Assembly (NCBI GenBank): GCA_029255685.2
Contig: CM055319.2
Span: 22,724,247 to 22,788,246 of the forward strand
Direction of reading: 5' to 3'
Length of the DNA stretch: 64,000 nt
Source of the DNA: Silene conica
Lineage: Eukaryota > Streptophyta > Magnoliopsida > Caryophyllales > Caryophyllaceae
Shown: one piece after another, positions 24,788 through 37,061 of the stretch
How the letters are laid out: each line of letters starts with the position of its first letter
Position numbering within the stretch: the first letter of the stretch is position 1
Position numbers and translations under genes: made by a program
The notes under the pieces: model-generated
What the model was told of the DNA's origin: nothing
Seen by the model: only the letters and a program-made list of their open reading frames with translations
Database searches by the model: none

Positions 24788-25107
24788 TCCCTTCACTAAG
24801 TCGAGCAAACGACTATAACCAAAAGCGCTAACGGGAGGCAACCCGGAGTTTTGTGTCTTCTTTTTGTTTGATTCTTTTACGTCGGTTTTTTTTTATTTTC
24901 TTTAAAAACAACCAAAAAAAAGTGTGGTAGCTTTATTTTATTTTTGTTTTTTGTATTTTTTTTTCATTTTTAGTTTTATTTTATTTTATTTTTTTTTTTT
25001 TTTTTTTGAGGGATTTTAATGTGTGCTAGGTATTTGTCAAGACGGAAGGAAAAAAAAATGAAAAAGGGAGAAATTAACATGAAATTGTTACATTGGAAGC
25101 CTTGTTT

Positions 25108-25250
25108 CGGAGGGTGCACCTTAGTCGCACCTCTGTCGCACTAATTGAGTGCGTACAGACGGATAAAAAAACAAAGGGCAGCAGCGTACAAACAGAGGCG
25201 CGTTAGAGGTTCAACTTAGGTGCGCTTGATGCGCGACCGTCGTTCGACCT
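25108..25250 (+). repeat. GCGCGACC-type motif cluster before the envelope-like ORF
   Basis: Motifs GTGCACC, TCGCACC, GTCGCAC, GCGCGTTAG, GGTGCGCTTGATGCGCGACC recur within about 140 bases, resembling the LTR U3 cluster at 17868-18000. It lies between pol and the ORF starting near 25329, where a subgenomic promoter or spliced leader would be expected. A possible acceptor (CCAAATCAG) is at 25268-25276. Confidence 0.5.
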
Positions 25251-25328
25251 CAGTTCACTCATTCATTTCCCAAATCAGGTATATTTCGTTCATCTCTTTT
25301 CCATTCCTCTCTTCGACTGCCTCCATTC

Positions 25329-26855
25329 TTGCTTCCCCAAATTCAAAACAACCAATCACCAAATCATTCTTATTTTTTGAATCCTCCCCTCAAATTCCCC
25401 AACGATTCACAAAAATTCCTCAAATTCTTCCCATCATTCTCGTTGCTTGTTTCGAAACGAAAAAACCCACCCAGAAAAGCTACCAAAACTACCCCGAAAG
25501 CTGCTGCTAGTACCTCACGTGCTGGTGGCGTTGTCAATTACATGGGCTGTAATTTGACTGAGGAACAAAAGAAATATTGGCGAGCCCTTACCCTTCCCAA
25601 ACGAACCATTCGAGTGACAAAGTTTTTTGACCGGGATGCATTAAAGGAATTGGGAGTTCTTGAGGCAGTGACAGAGTTGTTGAGTCGGGCTGGGTTGAGT
25701 GAGTTTTTGAATAGGGAGGCTGAGACATATAAGCGACTGACGCTAGAGTTCTTATCAACCGTTGAGAAAGTGCCTGAGAGTGACCCTCCTAGCATTCAAT
25801 TTCAGTTGATGAATACCCAAACCGTTATGTCTTATCCTACTTCGAGGGAAATTTTTGGTGTCGCCCCAAGAGCTAATACGGAGCGTTGGAATGGGCCTAC
25901 TTGGGCGGAAACAAATGAGTTTTGGTATGCTCTTACCCATCAGCATCACACGGGGCGCACTCAGAAAAGTTCTAGGATTCCTCATCCGGCATTTTGTTTC
26001 ATTCATCGTGTCCTTGTGATGACTTTCTTCTGTCAAGGGGAGCTTACCAATATTACCCGGAATGAGATTCAAATGTTGTGGGGTATTGGGCCGGAAGGAG
26101 TGGGTCGACCAGATTGGGTTGGTGAGTTTGTTCAAATGTGCATTGAGATTAGGGGAGTGAAGACTGGTAAACTTGTTATGGGGGGTATGGTGACCTTGTT
26201 GGCAGCTCATTTAGGGTATGAGTTGGATCATAGAGATCAAGTCCGCGGGGTCTCTTCTCTGAATATTGCTTCCATGTGTTGCCATATGCAAATGATAGTT
26301 CGAGTTGCTTGTGAGGAGACGGCTTATGCCTTACAAATAGGCACTGTTCTCAAGACACCATACTTGAGGCTTCCTCGACCAGAGGGTGTTCCGATTCCGG
26401 TGGGACCGCGTGACAGTGACTTATACATTCCTCAGGACCCTCCTGAGTTGCTTGTTCTCACTGCTGCCACACAGACTATTGAAATGACTAATGAGGAGGT
26501 CGACATGGAAGAGGATGAGGCTGATGGTTCAGGCGCGAATGAGGCTAATGAAGCTAATGGGGCAGCTACTGTTGAGGGGGCTGATTGTGGAGAGGCTATT
26601 GGTGATTCGGTTTGGAGAGACCGTGTAGAGCTTGAGTTGGAGGCATTACGGGATGAGATAGAGAGTGTACATGATGCGACCAGGGAGTGTTTGGCACTGC
26701 AACGTGCCATGAGTGACATGTTCACCACCATGTATCCGAGTTCTTACACACCTCCTGCGGCTTCCTTCTTTTCGGAGTTAGCCATGAGACGTGTTGACAG
26801 AGAGGCTCGTGCTCGAGCCCGGCAGACCCGACGCTTAGGGTCTCTTTCTTCTTAG
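25329..26855 (+). mobile_element. Athila envelope-like ORF
   Basis: About 500 residues of the ATHILA ORF family (FFDRDALKELGVLEAV, FLNREAETYKRLTLEFLST, WARR-like region replaced by TERWNGPTWAETNEFWYAL, RIPHPAFCFIHRVLVMTFF, KLVMGGMVTLLAAHLGYEL), ending in an acidic segment and a coiled-coil-like helix. In Athila this third ORF takes the position of a retroviral env and is often called env-like, though a membrane role is unproven. It appears open along its main part; the true start is uncertain. Confidence 0.88.
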
Positions 26856-27834
26856 CTAGTGGTATGGCTTTTCCCCTTGTTTTTTTGTGTTCCCGTACAA
26901 CATTGGGGACAATGTTTGGTTCAAGCATGGGGAGGGGTATATGCACTTTTGTACATATTTTATTCCGTCATTTTTGTAGTTTACTTTCTTTACTCTTTTC
27001 TAAGAAAAAAAGAAAAAAAAAGAAAAAAAAAAAGAAAAAAAAAGAAAAAAAAAAATGAACCCGGCTAGGTGAAAACCCGAAGGGCGCCTAGGCAAAAATG
27101 GGACAAGTGGCCGAGGACGGAGTGAAAACCCGAAAGGGCGCTCCGGGTAAAATGAAAAATCGAGTTGCGTGCCACGAGAGTAGTGTGAGGAAGATAGTTA
27201 GAGTGAAAACCCGCAAGGGCGGGCGCTCTAGGCAAAATGAGAGAAATAGGAAAAAATTCAATCTCACATTTGTCTTTTGTTCTGTTTTTGGCGAGGCGTC
27301 ATAAGAAGGGTGCTAAAGAAGGTCGGTCGGGTAGGACTAGTGGCAAAGGTGAGGAGAACCGTGGTGCTTTGTTGTTGTTGATTGCACCTTGCTTTGGCGG
27401 TTGTGGAATTGGAGTAAGCTGGAGTAGTGGTGGTTAGGAAATTCACATGGGTTCTTTGGTTATTGTTGAGTTATAGGTGAGGATGTTGTTTTGAGGAGTT
27501 TTGACTTATGTGAATTCTTGCTAGGATGGAGCGATAAGGGGTGTAGTTTGTCTTGTGTTACTTGCACTGTGTTGACTTATGTCACTAATTGGTTTTGCGT
27601 TGCTCCATTGTCATTTGAAGAAGTGGGTAACTTGGGTGTCTTTGGTGTGTTGCTATTTTATAGTAGCGGTAGTTTATGCTTAGAGGGTGTTTTGGAGGGT
27701 GTGTGAGGAAAGAGAGCATTATTGTCATCGGTCATTTTCTACCATGTGCTGTGTTTGAGCTAGTGTTGTTTTGCGTTTCTTTGTGTTCCTTGGTTTTACA
27801 TCGAGGACGAGTAAAAGTTAAAGCATGGGGAATT
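26856..27834 (+). mobile_element. Athila 3' noncoding region with triplicated hairpin unit and polypurine tract
   Basis: Contains an A-rich (AAAAAG)n tract at 27001-27056, then three imperfect copies of GTGAAAACCCGAAAGGGCGC with flanks ending GGCAAAATG (27070, 27122, 27203), each able to fold through CCCG/AAAGGGC pairing. The last bases (AAAGCATGGGGAATT) form the polypurine tract before the 3' LTR. No coding signal. Confidence 0.8.
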
Positions 27835-29671
27835 TGATGCGACTCATTTAGTCGGAGTTAAATCGCCGGAGTTAGTGTGGTTTTGTTGGTTTTATGTGGT
27901 GTTATGTAGCTTAATTGTAGGTTACTTGTTGGTGAGCCTAGATTAGCTATTCGGTCGGTCTTATAGTGTTTATGACAGTTTTCAAGTGTGGGGATAGATG
28001 GGCCAAAATTCCTATGAAGATATCTCAGATGTGTGCGCTTAAGGTGCGCTAATTGAGTGCACTAATGTGAGAAGAGAACAATGGGCAGCCCCAAGGTACG
28101 ACTGAAGTACGACTGAAGCGCGACCGAAGTGCGACCAAGGTGCAAGTGAAGTGCGACTGAAGCGCGACCGGCATTTGTTCAGATTTTAGTTTTTACCTAA
28201 TTACTATATAAGTTTTCTATCTAGGTTTTGAGAAGGGAACTTAGCGGCCATTGAGACAAAAAAAACATTATTTTGCTATTTTCAAGACTATGTGAACTAA
28301 TTTCTCTCTTTCTTGGATTCGGGCAATTGAAGCACTCTTTATACAATTGTGAGTTTGAATGTTTTAATTTCTTTTCTTGATTATTGTGAATTGTTTGTTC
28401 CTAATTTTATGAATGATGATTTATAATTGCTAGGTGTACAACTAGTAAGAGATCTCTTCATTCTATTGTTAGTATTGTTAATTGAATAGGATTTATTGAT
28501 TAACTTTACATTGGTAACATCTAAAAATTAGTACTGAACAGGATACTTGATATTAGTACTTACAAGCGATTCACATAAATATCTAAAGTGCAACTGGATT
28601 GTATGCGCTATTTTTTCTCTATCGAATTCTCTAAATTATATTGCTGTTGTTGAATTAAACCTTGAACTGGATTGTTAAGGTTGTTTAATGGTTAGGGTTG
28701 ATTAAGAACGGGATCCGTTTTAATTGACTATTCGTAAGGAGAATTGGAATTTTACATTCACGATAGAGTAATCAAGATTAGTAATTGAGACCGTCTGACA
28801 GTGATCAATTGTTGTCATTGAGTGTGGATATATGCTTGGTTCCAAGACTCTTCCAAATCATTTGATACATCATTCATCATTAGTTTTATTACTTAAATTG
28901 CATTAGTTATTCATCTTAGCTTGTTAGAAAATCAATCCAAAATCCCCCTTTTTGTTACGACGATCTTTAATTTCATTAGAGATCGACTTTTCCTACATTA
29001 TAATTGCATAAATTGTTAATCTGATTCCCTTGGGTTCGACCCTTATTTCCGCTTTACTACTGTTTAGTATTTGGATTTAGGATAATTTGTGAGAAACTAC
29101 CTTACATTTATGTCCATTTGTGAACAACTACCTTACTTTTTGTTTTTGGTTAAAAACTACCTTCTATTTTAATTTTTTGTTAAAAACTACCTAAAAAAAG
29201 TTTCTGAGGCCAATTTCTATTTATGAGTTGGATTTCAAACGTGCGAGTTCTCTAAATTTTCATTTTTATTCACGAATAGCATATAGTTCATACGATTTAG
29301 CCCATGTTCATCATCCGGACCAATTATTCCACATGCTTAAATAAAGAAATTGAAGCTAATGGCAAGAATTCAATTTCATTTAGAACTTTAGATAAGAAGG
29401 ATAAGCTTGGATATCAAGTTTAACGACAAAATAAGAATGAAAATTTAGAGAAATCACACATATGAAACCAATAATAAAAAGAAATTGGCGTCAAAACTTT
29501 TTTTAGGTAGTTTTTAACAAAAAATTAAAATAAAAGGTAGTTTTTAACCAAAAACAAAAAGTAAGGTAGTTGTTCACAAATGGACATAAATGTAAGGTAG
29601 TTTCTCACAAATTATCCTTGGATTTAAGTGATATAAATTTTTAATTTGAGGCATACGACTTTAGCATGTCA
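27835..29671 (+). repeat. 3' LTR of the Athila
   Basis: Same start as the 5' LTR (TGATGCGACTCATTTAGTCG) and a terminal TTTAGCATGTCA. It is longer than a typical copy because it contains the 538-base MITE at 29080-29617. Followed directly by the ATATC target repeat and the rest of the Copia LTR. Confidence 0.93.
29080..29617. mobile_element. Mutator-type MITE, full copy inside the Athila 3' LTR
   Basis: 538 bases with inverted repeats of about 145 bases (left GGATAATTTGTGAGAAACTACC, right its complement ending AATTATCC). Flanked by the 9-bp direct repeat TTGGATTTA at 29071-29079 and 29618-29626, the signature of Mutator-like transposition. Each arm contains four spaced CTACCT boxes. The interior has no coding capacity. 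Confidence 0.88.
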
Positions 29672-30542
29672 ATATCGAAAATAGAATATGAATGGTTCAT
29701 GGTTATAACAAACGTAGTATATCGTATTGACGATTATTATAATAACCATATATTGGGACGGTAATTATGAATTACTAAAATAATTTGTTAAATATGATTT
29801 AATTAATTTAGAAATATTATTTATGTGATAAATATATTTTAAATTAATACAATTTAATTATGTCGCAAAAAATGTTACATGTTAACAAATTGTACAAATT
29901 ACATTTGTAAAATGTTACAATGTTAGACGTGTAAGTTGGCATTGTAAGGTAATATTATGTGATAATTTTATCTTATAATTATCATGATTATGTTAAGTTT
30001 TGATATGACTTAACTCTATGCATGTGAGCATGACAAAGGGAATAAAACTCTTCTTCATGCCCTTGGTGTACATGACACCCCAACCCCTACCATCACTCCC
30101 TCGTTATATGTGACTAGCTCACATTACATTAGTGGCCAACCCTAATGCAAGTTTGATTTTCTAGTGTAAGAAATTAAAATACAAAACCTCTAAAAATATT
30201 ATAACATAATATTTTATACTACAATAGTTGTAGTATTTTAGTAAACTAATAAATAAATATTAGTTTACGGTTTTAAGGTAAAACCGTTTTGTTCACCTAG
30301 TCCGTGTCCATCTCGGTTTGTTAAGGGTAAGTTTTGGGTGCAATTTGAATGAGGCAATCTACGTTGGTTGCTCCGTGGAGGATCGTCCTTTGCACACTCG
30401 GACCGTATGTAAGGACCCTTTTCGTTATTATTCCGTAAGTTCATAGCATGCATAAGATCTAGTATATTAATGAGTTAATTTTTATATTTATTATAAGTAA
30501 GACTAATAATTTTGTTAAGTTAGTATGACTAATTTTCCATCA
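29672..30542 (+). repeat. 5' LTR of the gag-only Copia, second part
   Basis: Resumes with GAAAATAGAATATGAATGG after the Athila target repeat, parallels 37437-38304 and ends TTTTCCATCA just before the primer site TGGTATCAGAGC at 30545-30556. Confidence 0.9.
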
Positions 30543-30544
30543 AG

Positions 30545-30556
30545 TGGTATCAGAGC
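30545..30556 (+). other. Primer-binding site of the gag-only Copia
   Basis: TGGTATCAGAGC, two bases after the LTR end; complementary to initiator tRNA-Met. Confidence 0.9.
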
Positions 30557-33500
30557 ATTTGGTTGCTTGCATGCAACTCGATTTTACGATTTTTGCGAGT
30601 AATATGATTAAAATTAAAAACGTAAATAATTAGTACATATATATATGATATGCACGAAATAATTATTGCATGCATATTTTCTGGTCTGAAAAATGTTTTA
30701 AGTCATTATGAATAATTTATGGAATAATATTGTTCAAACTTGTAATTAAATTGTTAATTCATGCTTATTAATCGGTTAAAATCGTTTTATTATGGGAAAA
30801 ATAGTAAAATAAACTTTCTCGCCGAGATTTTTATATATGTTCTCACATGCATTTAACATATTATGAATATATAATTTTCGAAATTATTTGAGTTTTATGC
30901 ATGGTTTGTGAAATTTAAATGTTAAATTGTCATAAAATGAGTGAAAAATGGGTTTATATAGTTATATTATGAATTTAGCTACGAATTTTTTTTTTTGTAG
31001 ATGTCACATGCAATATTTAAAATGTATGTGAAGCAGTGTCACATTCATAAGATAAGTGTGGCAGAGATGCGTATGTTGAGGTGGATGTGCGGCCATACAA
31101 GGAAAGACCGGTTAAGGAATGAGGTGATTAGAGAGAAGGTAAAAGTGGCACCAATAGAGGACAAGATGATGGAAAACCGACTAAGATGGTTTGGCCATGT
31201 GAGAAGGAGACTTATGGACGCACCGGTTAGGAGGTTGGAGACCTGGGGTGCCGAAACGGTTGCTAAGGGTAGAGGGAGACCTAGACAAACTTGGAGAAGA
31301 GTGATTGAACATGATATGAGATATCTCGGGCTTCAGGAGGGGATGGTGATGGAGAGGGCACTATGGAGGGATATAATACATGTGGACTTCTAGCCTTTGA
31401 TGTTTTTATTAAGTTTTCTAAAACAATTTCTGTTTGGATTTGTTACACTTTTTCCCTAAAAACTCTTATATTAAATTTTTATTTCGTTTCTCAAAATCCC
31501 TTTAAACTTTATTCTTGATTTATTTTTTGGATTGTTATACATGTGATAAGTTCGATTTAAAATCTATAAAACCCCTTTGCTTTCCATTTTTTGTTTCACT
31601 CCACTTACGTTTTTTTTTCTTTTCTTTCTTTTTTCTCTTTGCTGAGATGAGAGTTCACTCATGACGATTCCAAAGGATGATTCATGTCAGCCGACCCCAA
31701 AACATTTTGGGACTAAGGCTCTGATGTTGTTGTTGTTGTATTGCTTGAATATTAATTTTTATGGTAAAAATCGAGATATTAGTGACATAATTCGACTTAA
31801 ATAGTTTAAGTTGGAATTTGGCCATAAAATTTTTATATAGTTTCATATATATTATTTCTAGCATGCATGTAAATTTTGAGCTTTTTATTTCGAATTTTGC
31901 ATGAGAAATGATTTTAATAGTTAAAATCGAGTGATATATGACATAATTTATTAAAAATAATAAAAGTTACTAAAATGGCCGGAAAATTAACCCATATTAG
32001 TCATATTTGATATGTTCATCATCATATTTTTCTTGGGTGCCAAAAGTTTCTGGATTTTTATTTTTAATTTTTAAAAGGTTAAAGTTAAAATAAAAGAATT
32101 GTAAGAGTCATGATATATTTTCCAGCCCTTGAACAGTGTTTTACCTGATTTTTCTGAAATTTTCAGTCACTTTGAGTGTCTAGGAATATGTAAAAAATTT
32201 ATTGGTATTTTATTGCATTATTTTGGAGGTAATTTTGAATTTCCGTCTAAATTTTGCATGTTACACGTATTATTACGAGATAAATAATTTATTTCGGAAA
32301 TATTAATGTTTTTAGGATCTGAAATTTAAAGAAAATTTCAAAATGTTCAAAATTTTAATTTTGAATTTTTGAAATATTTTATGACTCATTTGATTTTTAT
32401 ATTGCTATTTCCCGTAAAACCGATTAAACCCGAACAATATTATAATAAGTTAAGTTATTTTCGAAATTTGAGTAACACTAAATTTTGAATCCTAAAATGT
32501 ATTAGGATACTTAACTAAAACGTGAATAGTGATTCACAAAGTGTTTAGTGATTTTAAAATGTTAAAATCACGTTATTCCATAAAACCGTGTTATTATGAA
32601 TAACGGTATTTAAATTGTGTTTAAATAGGACGATTTGGCTTAGGATTTGCATTTTCTTAAGAATTGCATATTTATTTAATTATTTATGAATGTCATAATT
32701 TAATTTACGGAATGTGGAATTATGTAGTTGCTTAGTATGGCCTTAGATTTTAATCGTTAATTCCCGTAATGTAAGGGGTTATCGATTCGGTTGTAATTTA
32801 ATGTGATCTCCTATCACTTTATTTTATTGTTTTATTTTATAATGTATAAAATAGATAGAAAATTTGTAATTATTTGTAATTCCGGAGATCCTTGGAGACG
32901 GTGCCTTTCGGAAAGGAGTTCCGACCAAGACGGAGTTTGCCTTGGGATGCGTGCCACGAGTGAAGTTTAAGGGACCAAGGAGTTGGTTTCCGAATTTGTG
33001 TTTTACATTTAAATTTTCTATTTTAGGAAGGCCATACTAGGATTTATTTTTGCTTTTAAGTTTTTATACTTTTATTTATGCTTAACATGTTTGCATGCAT
33101 AGCCAAATCGTCATTCAATCTCATGCATTTCATCGATTTTATCGACCGTGTCAATTAATTTATCGATAATTCACCGACTTAGTTCACTTAAAGGAGATAG
33201 ATAATAAATTGACAAGATCTCTTACGTTATTCTAAATCGAGACATAGCCTTACCAAAAAGTAAAGAACCCACGAAGTACTTTCTTCATAAGGGAGTGGGC
33301 TCGGCTACACCGGGGTGCTACGTTATTACGTTGGAGAAGTGGGGTAATATGATTACATTCTCAAAATTTGGCCGATCTTGACGAAGGTATTCGAGCCACC
33401 GTAGTGGTAATAAGTTCGGGCTAAGATAAGAATTAATGTAATTTTATCGACCGAGAGTTCTAAAAGTAGAATCGATTAAAGAGTTAATCCACCGAGTCAT

Positions 33501-33700
33501 ATTAATAAGGGATGTATCGGCTACACCGTGCCCGAGTTAGTATGTATTTTGGTCTCGGAGTCATTTACTTAATTGGGTAAAAGATCATTAAGTAGATGCT
33601 TAAGTTGTTTAAAATTTACAAGTTTAAATTAAAATAAACGATAATTGTGTTTTAATTCCTTTATTTTCATTTGTAGTTCATTTTCAACTATCAATCATCA
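30557..33700 (+). mobile_element. Long AT-rich Copia leader
   Basis: About 2.4 kb of noncoding AT-rich sequence (not counting the LINE at 31001-31740) between the primer site and gag. A purine-rich stretch near 32880-33000 and short GC-richer segments near 33250-33540 are visible. I see no ORF of note and no repeats beyond those listed. Confidence 0.7.
31001..31740 (+). mobile_element. RTE-clade LINE, 5'-truncated 3' end
   Basis: An open reading frame of 130 residues, 31001-31393, is the conserved C-terminal tail after the reverse transcriptase of plant RTE elements (SVAEMRMLRWMCGHTRKDR, MMENRLRWFGHVRRR, KGRGRPRQTWRRVI). It is followed by a 3' UTR with the family hallmark GACCCCAAAACATTTTGGGA, and the element ends in a (GTT)n tail at about 31722-31740 instead of poly-A. 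Everything upstream is missing, as expected from aborted target-primed reverse transcription. It lies inside the leader of the gag-only Copia. Possible target duplications (AATATTTA / AATATTAA) are weak. Confidence 0.88.
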
Positions 33701-34620
33701 ATGGCTAATAATGCTCCACCACTCACAAACGTACCATGGCTTCGATCCTTCATGGATCGATGCAAGCTTGAGAAGCATGGCGCCAATTTTAAGGATTGGG
33801 ACGCCCAATTGGTTTTGACCCTGGAAGCTGACGATAAGACTCGTTACCTTACCATCGCCGCTCCTCCCACTCCCACCACTCGTGCATCGGAGGCGACTCG
33901 TGAGGCCTATGAGACCTACATGAAAGAGTCGCATGCTCTTAAGAACGTGCTAATATTCTCTATGGAGCCGGATCTGCAAAGGAGAATGATTAAGCTAGCC
34001 ACGACTAATGAGATTTATACTCGAGTTGCGACCATGTTTTCGCAAGCTCCTAGGGTAGTCCAATATCAGGCGGCCTCCGCCTTCTTTGACTTGACCTTAA
34101 AGGAAAGTCAAAGGATTAGTCCTCATGTGCTCAAAATGGTTGAGCTAGCCGAAACCTTGAAGGTTCAAGGGGTGAATGTTCCCGGCTCTCTTATTGTTGA
34201 CAAAATTCTTCACTCCCTAAACAAAGTGAAATCGTATGTTTAGTTCCGGGTGAACTTTAACATGCATAATCAAGAAACCTCTTTGGACGAATTGCATAAG
34301 ATGCTCGTCCAAGCGGAAAGGGATATAGGACTTAATGCGAGTTCCATGAAGGATGTGCTCAACCATCGAGAAGAAAAGCAAGGTAAAGTTTAAGCGGAAG
34401 GCTAACAAGGGCAAAAATGTTAAAGACTTCAAGCCCACATCTCCTAAAGAGAAGACCTTTTCGAAAGGTGCTTCTTCGTCGTCTACAAAGGTGGAAGACA
34501 AGTGCCATTATTGCACTAAGATGGGGCATTGGAAGCGGAATTGTCCAAAGTATCTCAATGACCTCAAAGCTGGAAGGGTTCTTGCAGTAGGTATTAATTC
34601 TCGACTAATTCATGTTATTT
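33701..34620 (+). mobile_element. Copia gag of the non-autonomous element
   Basis: UBN2-type gag (WLRSFMDRCKLEKHGANF, DWDAQLVLTLEADDKTRYL, ALKNVLIFSMEPDLQRRM, QRISPHVLKMVELAETL) followed by a basic Lys-rich hinge and a CCHC knuckle (CHYCTKMGHWKRNC) at 34503-34545. Homologous to the gag at 1858-2364 but clearly diverged. About two breaks. A gag-only element would depend on a full Copia for its enzymes. Confidence 0.88.
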
Positions 34621-37061
34621 AATCAATTTTGTATGTTGATACAAGTTATTGATTCTTACCCATTTATAAATTGTTTTTAAAGGGGCTCCTATCAAAGATA
34701 AGGGCAAGGAGAAGGAGAAGGAAGCTTGAAGTTCCTTCCATGGATGGCTAGGGTAGCATCTGAAGATTGAAGACATGAAGAGCATGACTAATTTTTCTTT
34801 TTGATGTCTTCTTTCATTTTGCATATTAATTTTAAGAACATTTTATTTCTTGTATGACAAGAATCTTGTTAAACAATGGTTGTAATATTGGTGACTTGGT
34901 TTTCAACCGAAGTCATCTATTTTGTTCTTAATCAATATGTTGTTTTTAAAATGCATCGTGTGGTTCATAACATGAGTTGATACAATCTTCATAGATCGTA
35001 ATAAAGTACCTTGAATAGTTCACCGTAGCTAGACATGATAAGATCATAATAAAGTAATTTGATTTACTTAAAACGAGAATTACTCCCCATGAAATACTTC
35101 AAACTCAAATATGAGAACATTAGTTCATTATAAAATGATCACCTTAAATGAATGAGAGTACTAATGTCTCACTACTCATATAATCTTTTGTCCAAATCAT
35201 TGTTAACTGGCGAAAATGTTATCCTTCTTAAAATAATGGTTATTTTAAAGGATAGAGTGGGAGAAATTCTACGCCCGCAAACCAATGAGATAAATATAGG
35301 ATCTTAGAGAAGAGTCCTATAAGGAGTCCTTAAGAAGAACCCTAAGAGATTGGATAGAAGAAATTACGAGAGGACAAAGAAGAAACTACGCGAGGACACA
35401 AAAGGAAATGTTCCTTATGTCATTAGTTCCTAGAGAGGACAAAGGGAACTGCGTCTATTAACGGAAGGAAATTGTTTCCATGATGTTAATGTTTCTGATT
35501 TTATAAGATAATAGAGGAGAAATCGTCTCTAGTTCTCTTGATAATAGCAGTTCTTTCCATGGGAACGAGTATGGAAAATGAATGTTCATAATGAGTTGAG
35601 AAGATGTTTGAGTAGTTACCTAAACACTATGAAGATAGTGGGAGTTATTCAACTATAAAGATAGTGATACGAAATCCAGTGTGAGAAAAGTTATTAAGAA
35701 AATTGAACCTACCATTAAGAGAGAATGGTGATTCTTTAAATGTAAAGAATAAGAGGTTTTCAATTCTAGATGAATATATGTTAAGAACATCATAGGATGA
35801 TGGGCAATGATAGTGAGTTTATTATATGATAATGGAACGTCACCTGTTGATTTACAAGGTTAGGATAATTGTTCATATCGATGAATATTGAATCTCCAAG
35901 ATATGAAAATGTTAATTCATATGACCTTGATTAAAATGCCAAGATGTTGAAACAAAACCTTATTTCGATATAAGTTTCTCGAGGAGAACTAGTGGATCGA
36001 ATCTAGGTAAACTACAATATGAATTCTAGTACAGTGTCACTATGTTGGTAAGAACGACAAGTCACGAGTTTTAAGAAAACAGTGGGAGCTTCCTTCAAGC
36101 AAGGGGATTCGATTCTAGTATGAGGACTAGAAATGTACTTGAATAAGATCATATTATACGAGATAATATAAGTCAGAAGGAAACCGAACTTTGTAGGTTT
36201 AAAGGTGTGAATAAATGGTGTATTCACATATCGAACCATTAATACAAATTGATGTATGAGCATCAAAGATTGTTTACGTGGAGCAGTAATATCGTATTAT
36301 CTGTTCACACATAACGAGCACTCTTATCGTTTGAGTTATTATTAACTCTCTATTTATATACTTTGTCAAATCCAAATGGGTTGTAAGAGACAATTTCTGA
36401 ACCCCATAAGTGAACTGGATTAACTTAGTATAGCCCATAGTCGCTTGTATGAGGTGCCGTCTCAAAGCGACTAGAGTGTGAGGCGATTGATGGCAAATTC
36501 AAATGCCATAAAGTCATATGGGATGACTAGTCGATCACATAGGCAGACTGCATGAGACACTCTGTCGGGCAACCTGTGACCGCTTATAGAGTTCTGAAAA
36601 TTTTATAATTAGCCTGGTCGTGGCGAGAGCTACTATATTATTCACATGAGTCGATTCTTAGACTAGAGACTGTTCGCCCAAGGTGGCACAGTTTTCAGAT
36701 TGTCTTTGATTTTTGCTCTACGATCATCCGTTAAAGGGGGTCAAATGGGCATCTTTTGGGTCATGATGGACTGTGTTAGTCGAAGGGAATAGTAGGATAA
36801 GAATTGTCCAGTCCCTTGTCAGGGTTATCTTAAATCTCAGGGTCACTCGAGGAGAAGTTTAACTGAAAATGCGTGGCCACGCTCGGAAGGTTTCTATGGT
36901 AGATAATTCCGGTCAAAGCAGCTAAATCTCCAGAGTGATAAAACCGCTCAAGATATGATCAAATGCAAGTACGACCTGGAAGACACCTTGCATTGAGTGG
37001 GAGATGATGTAATAGGACAAGAGAATCGGTAACGCACACTTGTCGAGGACAATTGGGAGAT
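34621..37061 (+). mobile_element. Noncoding interior and 3' region of the gag-only Copia
   Basis: About 2.4 kb without recognisable pol domains. From about 36380 on it resembles the 3' noncoding region of the plus-strand Copia at 6300-7030 (for example GGTCACTCGAGGAG at 36841 against GGCCACTCGAGGAG at 6735), although the LTRs of the two families are not alike. It ends in the polypurine tract AATTGGGAGA. Confidence 0.75.

Larger units (their letters stand above)
17664..29671 (+). mobile_element. Athila-type Gypsy retrotransposon, nearly whole
   Basis: 12 kb, TG...CA ends, with a perfect 5-bp target duplication ATATC at 17659-17663 and 29672-29676. Parts in order: 5' LTR (17664-19275), primer site (19276), gag (to about 20644), pol (20687-24787: protease, reverse transcriptase, RNase H, integrase), envelope-like ORF (25329-26855), 3' noncoding, polypurine tract (27818-27834), 3' LTR (27835-29671). 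By eye the LTRs differ at about 25-30 of some 1600 aligned bases, which at usual plant rates suggests roughly one million years or less. It looks close to whole, with about two breaks in all. Confidence 0.95.
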
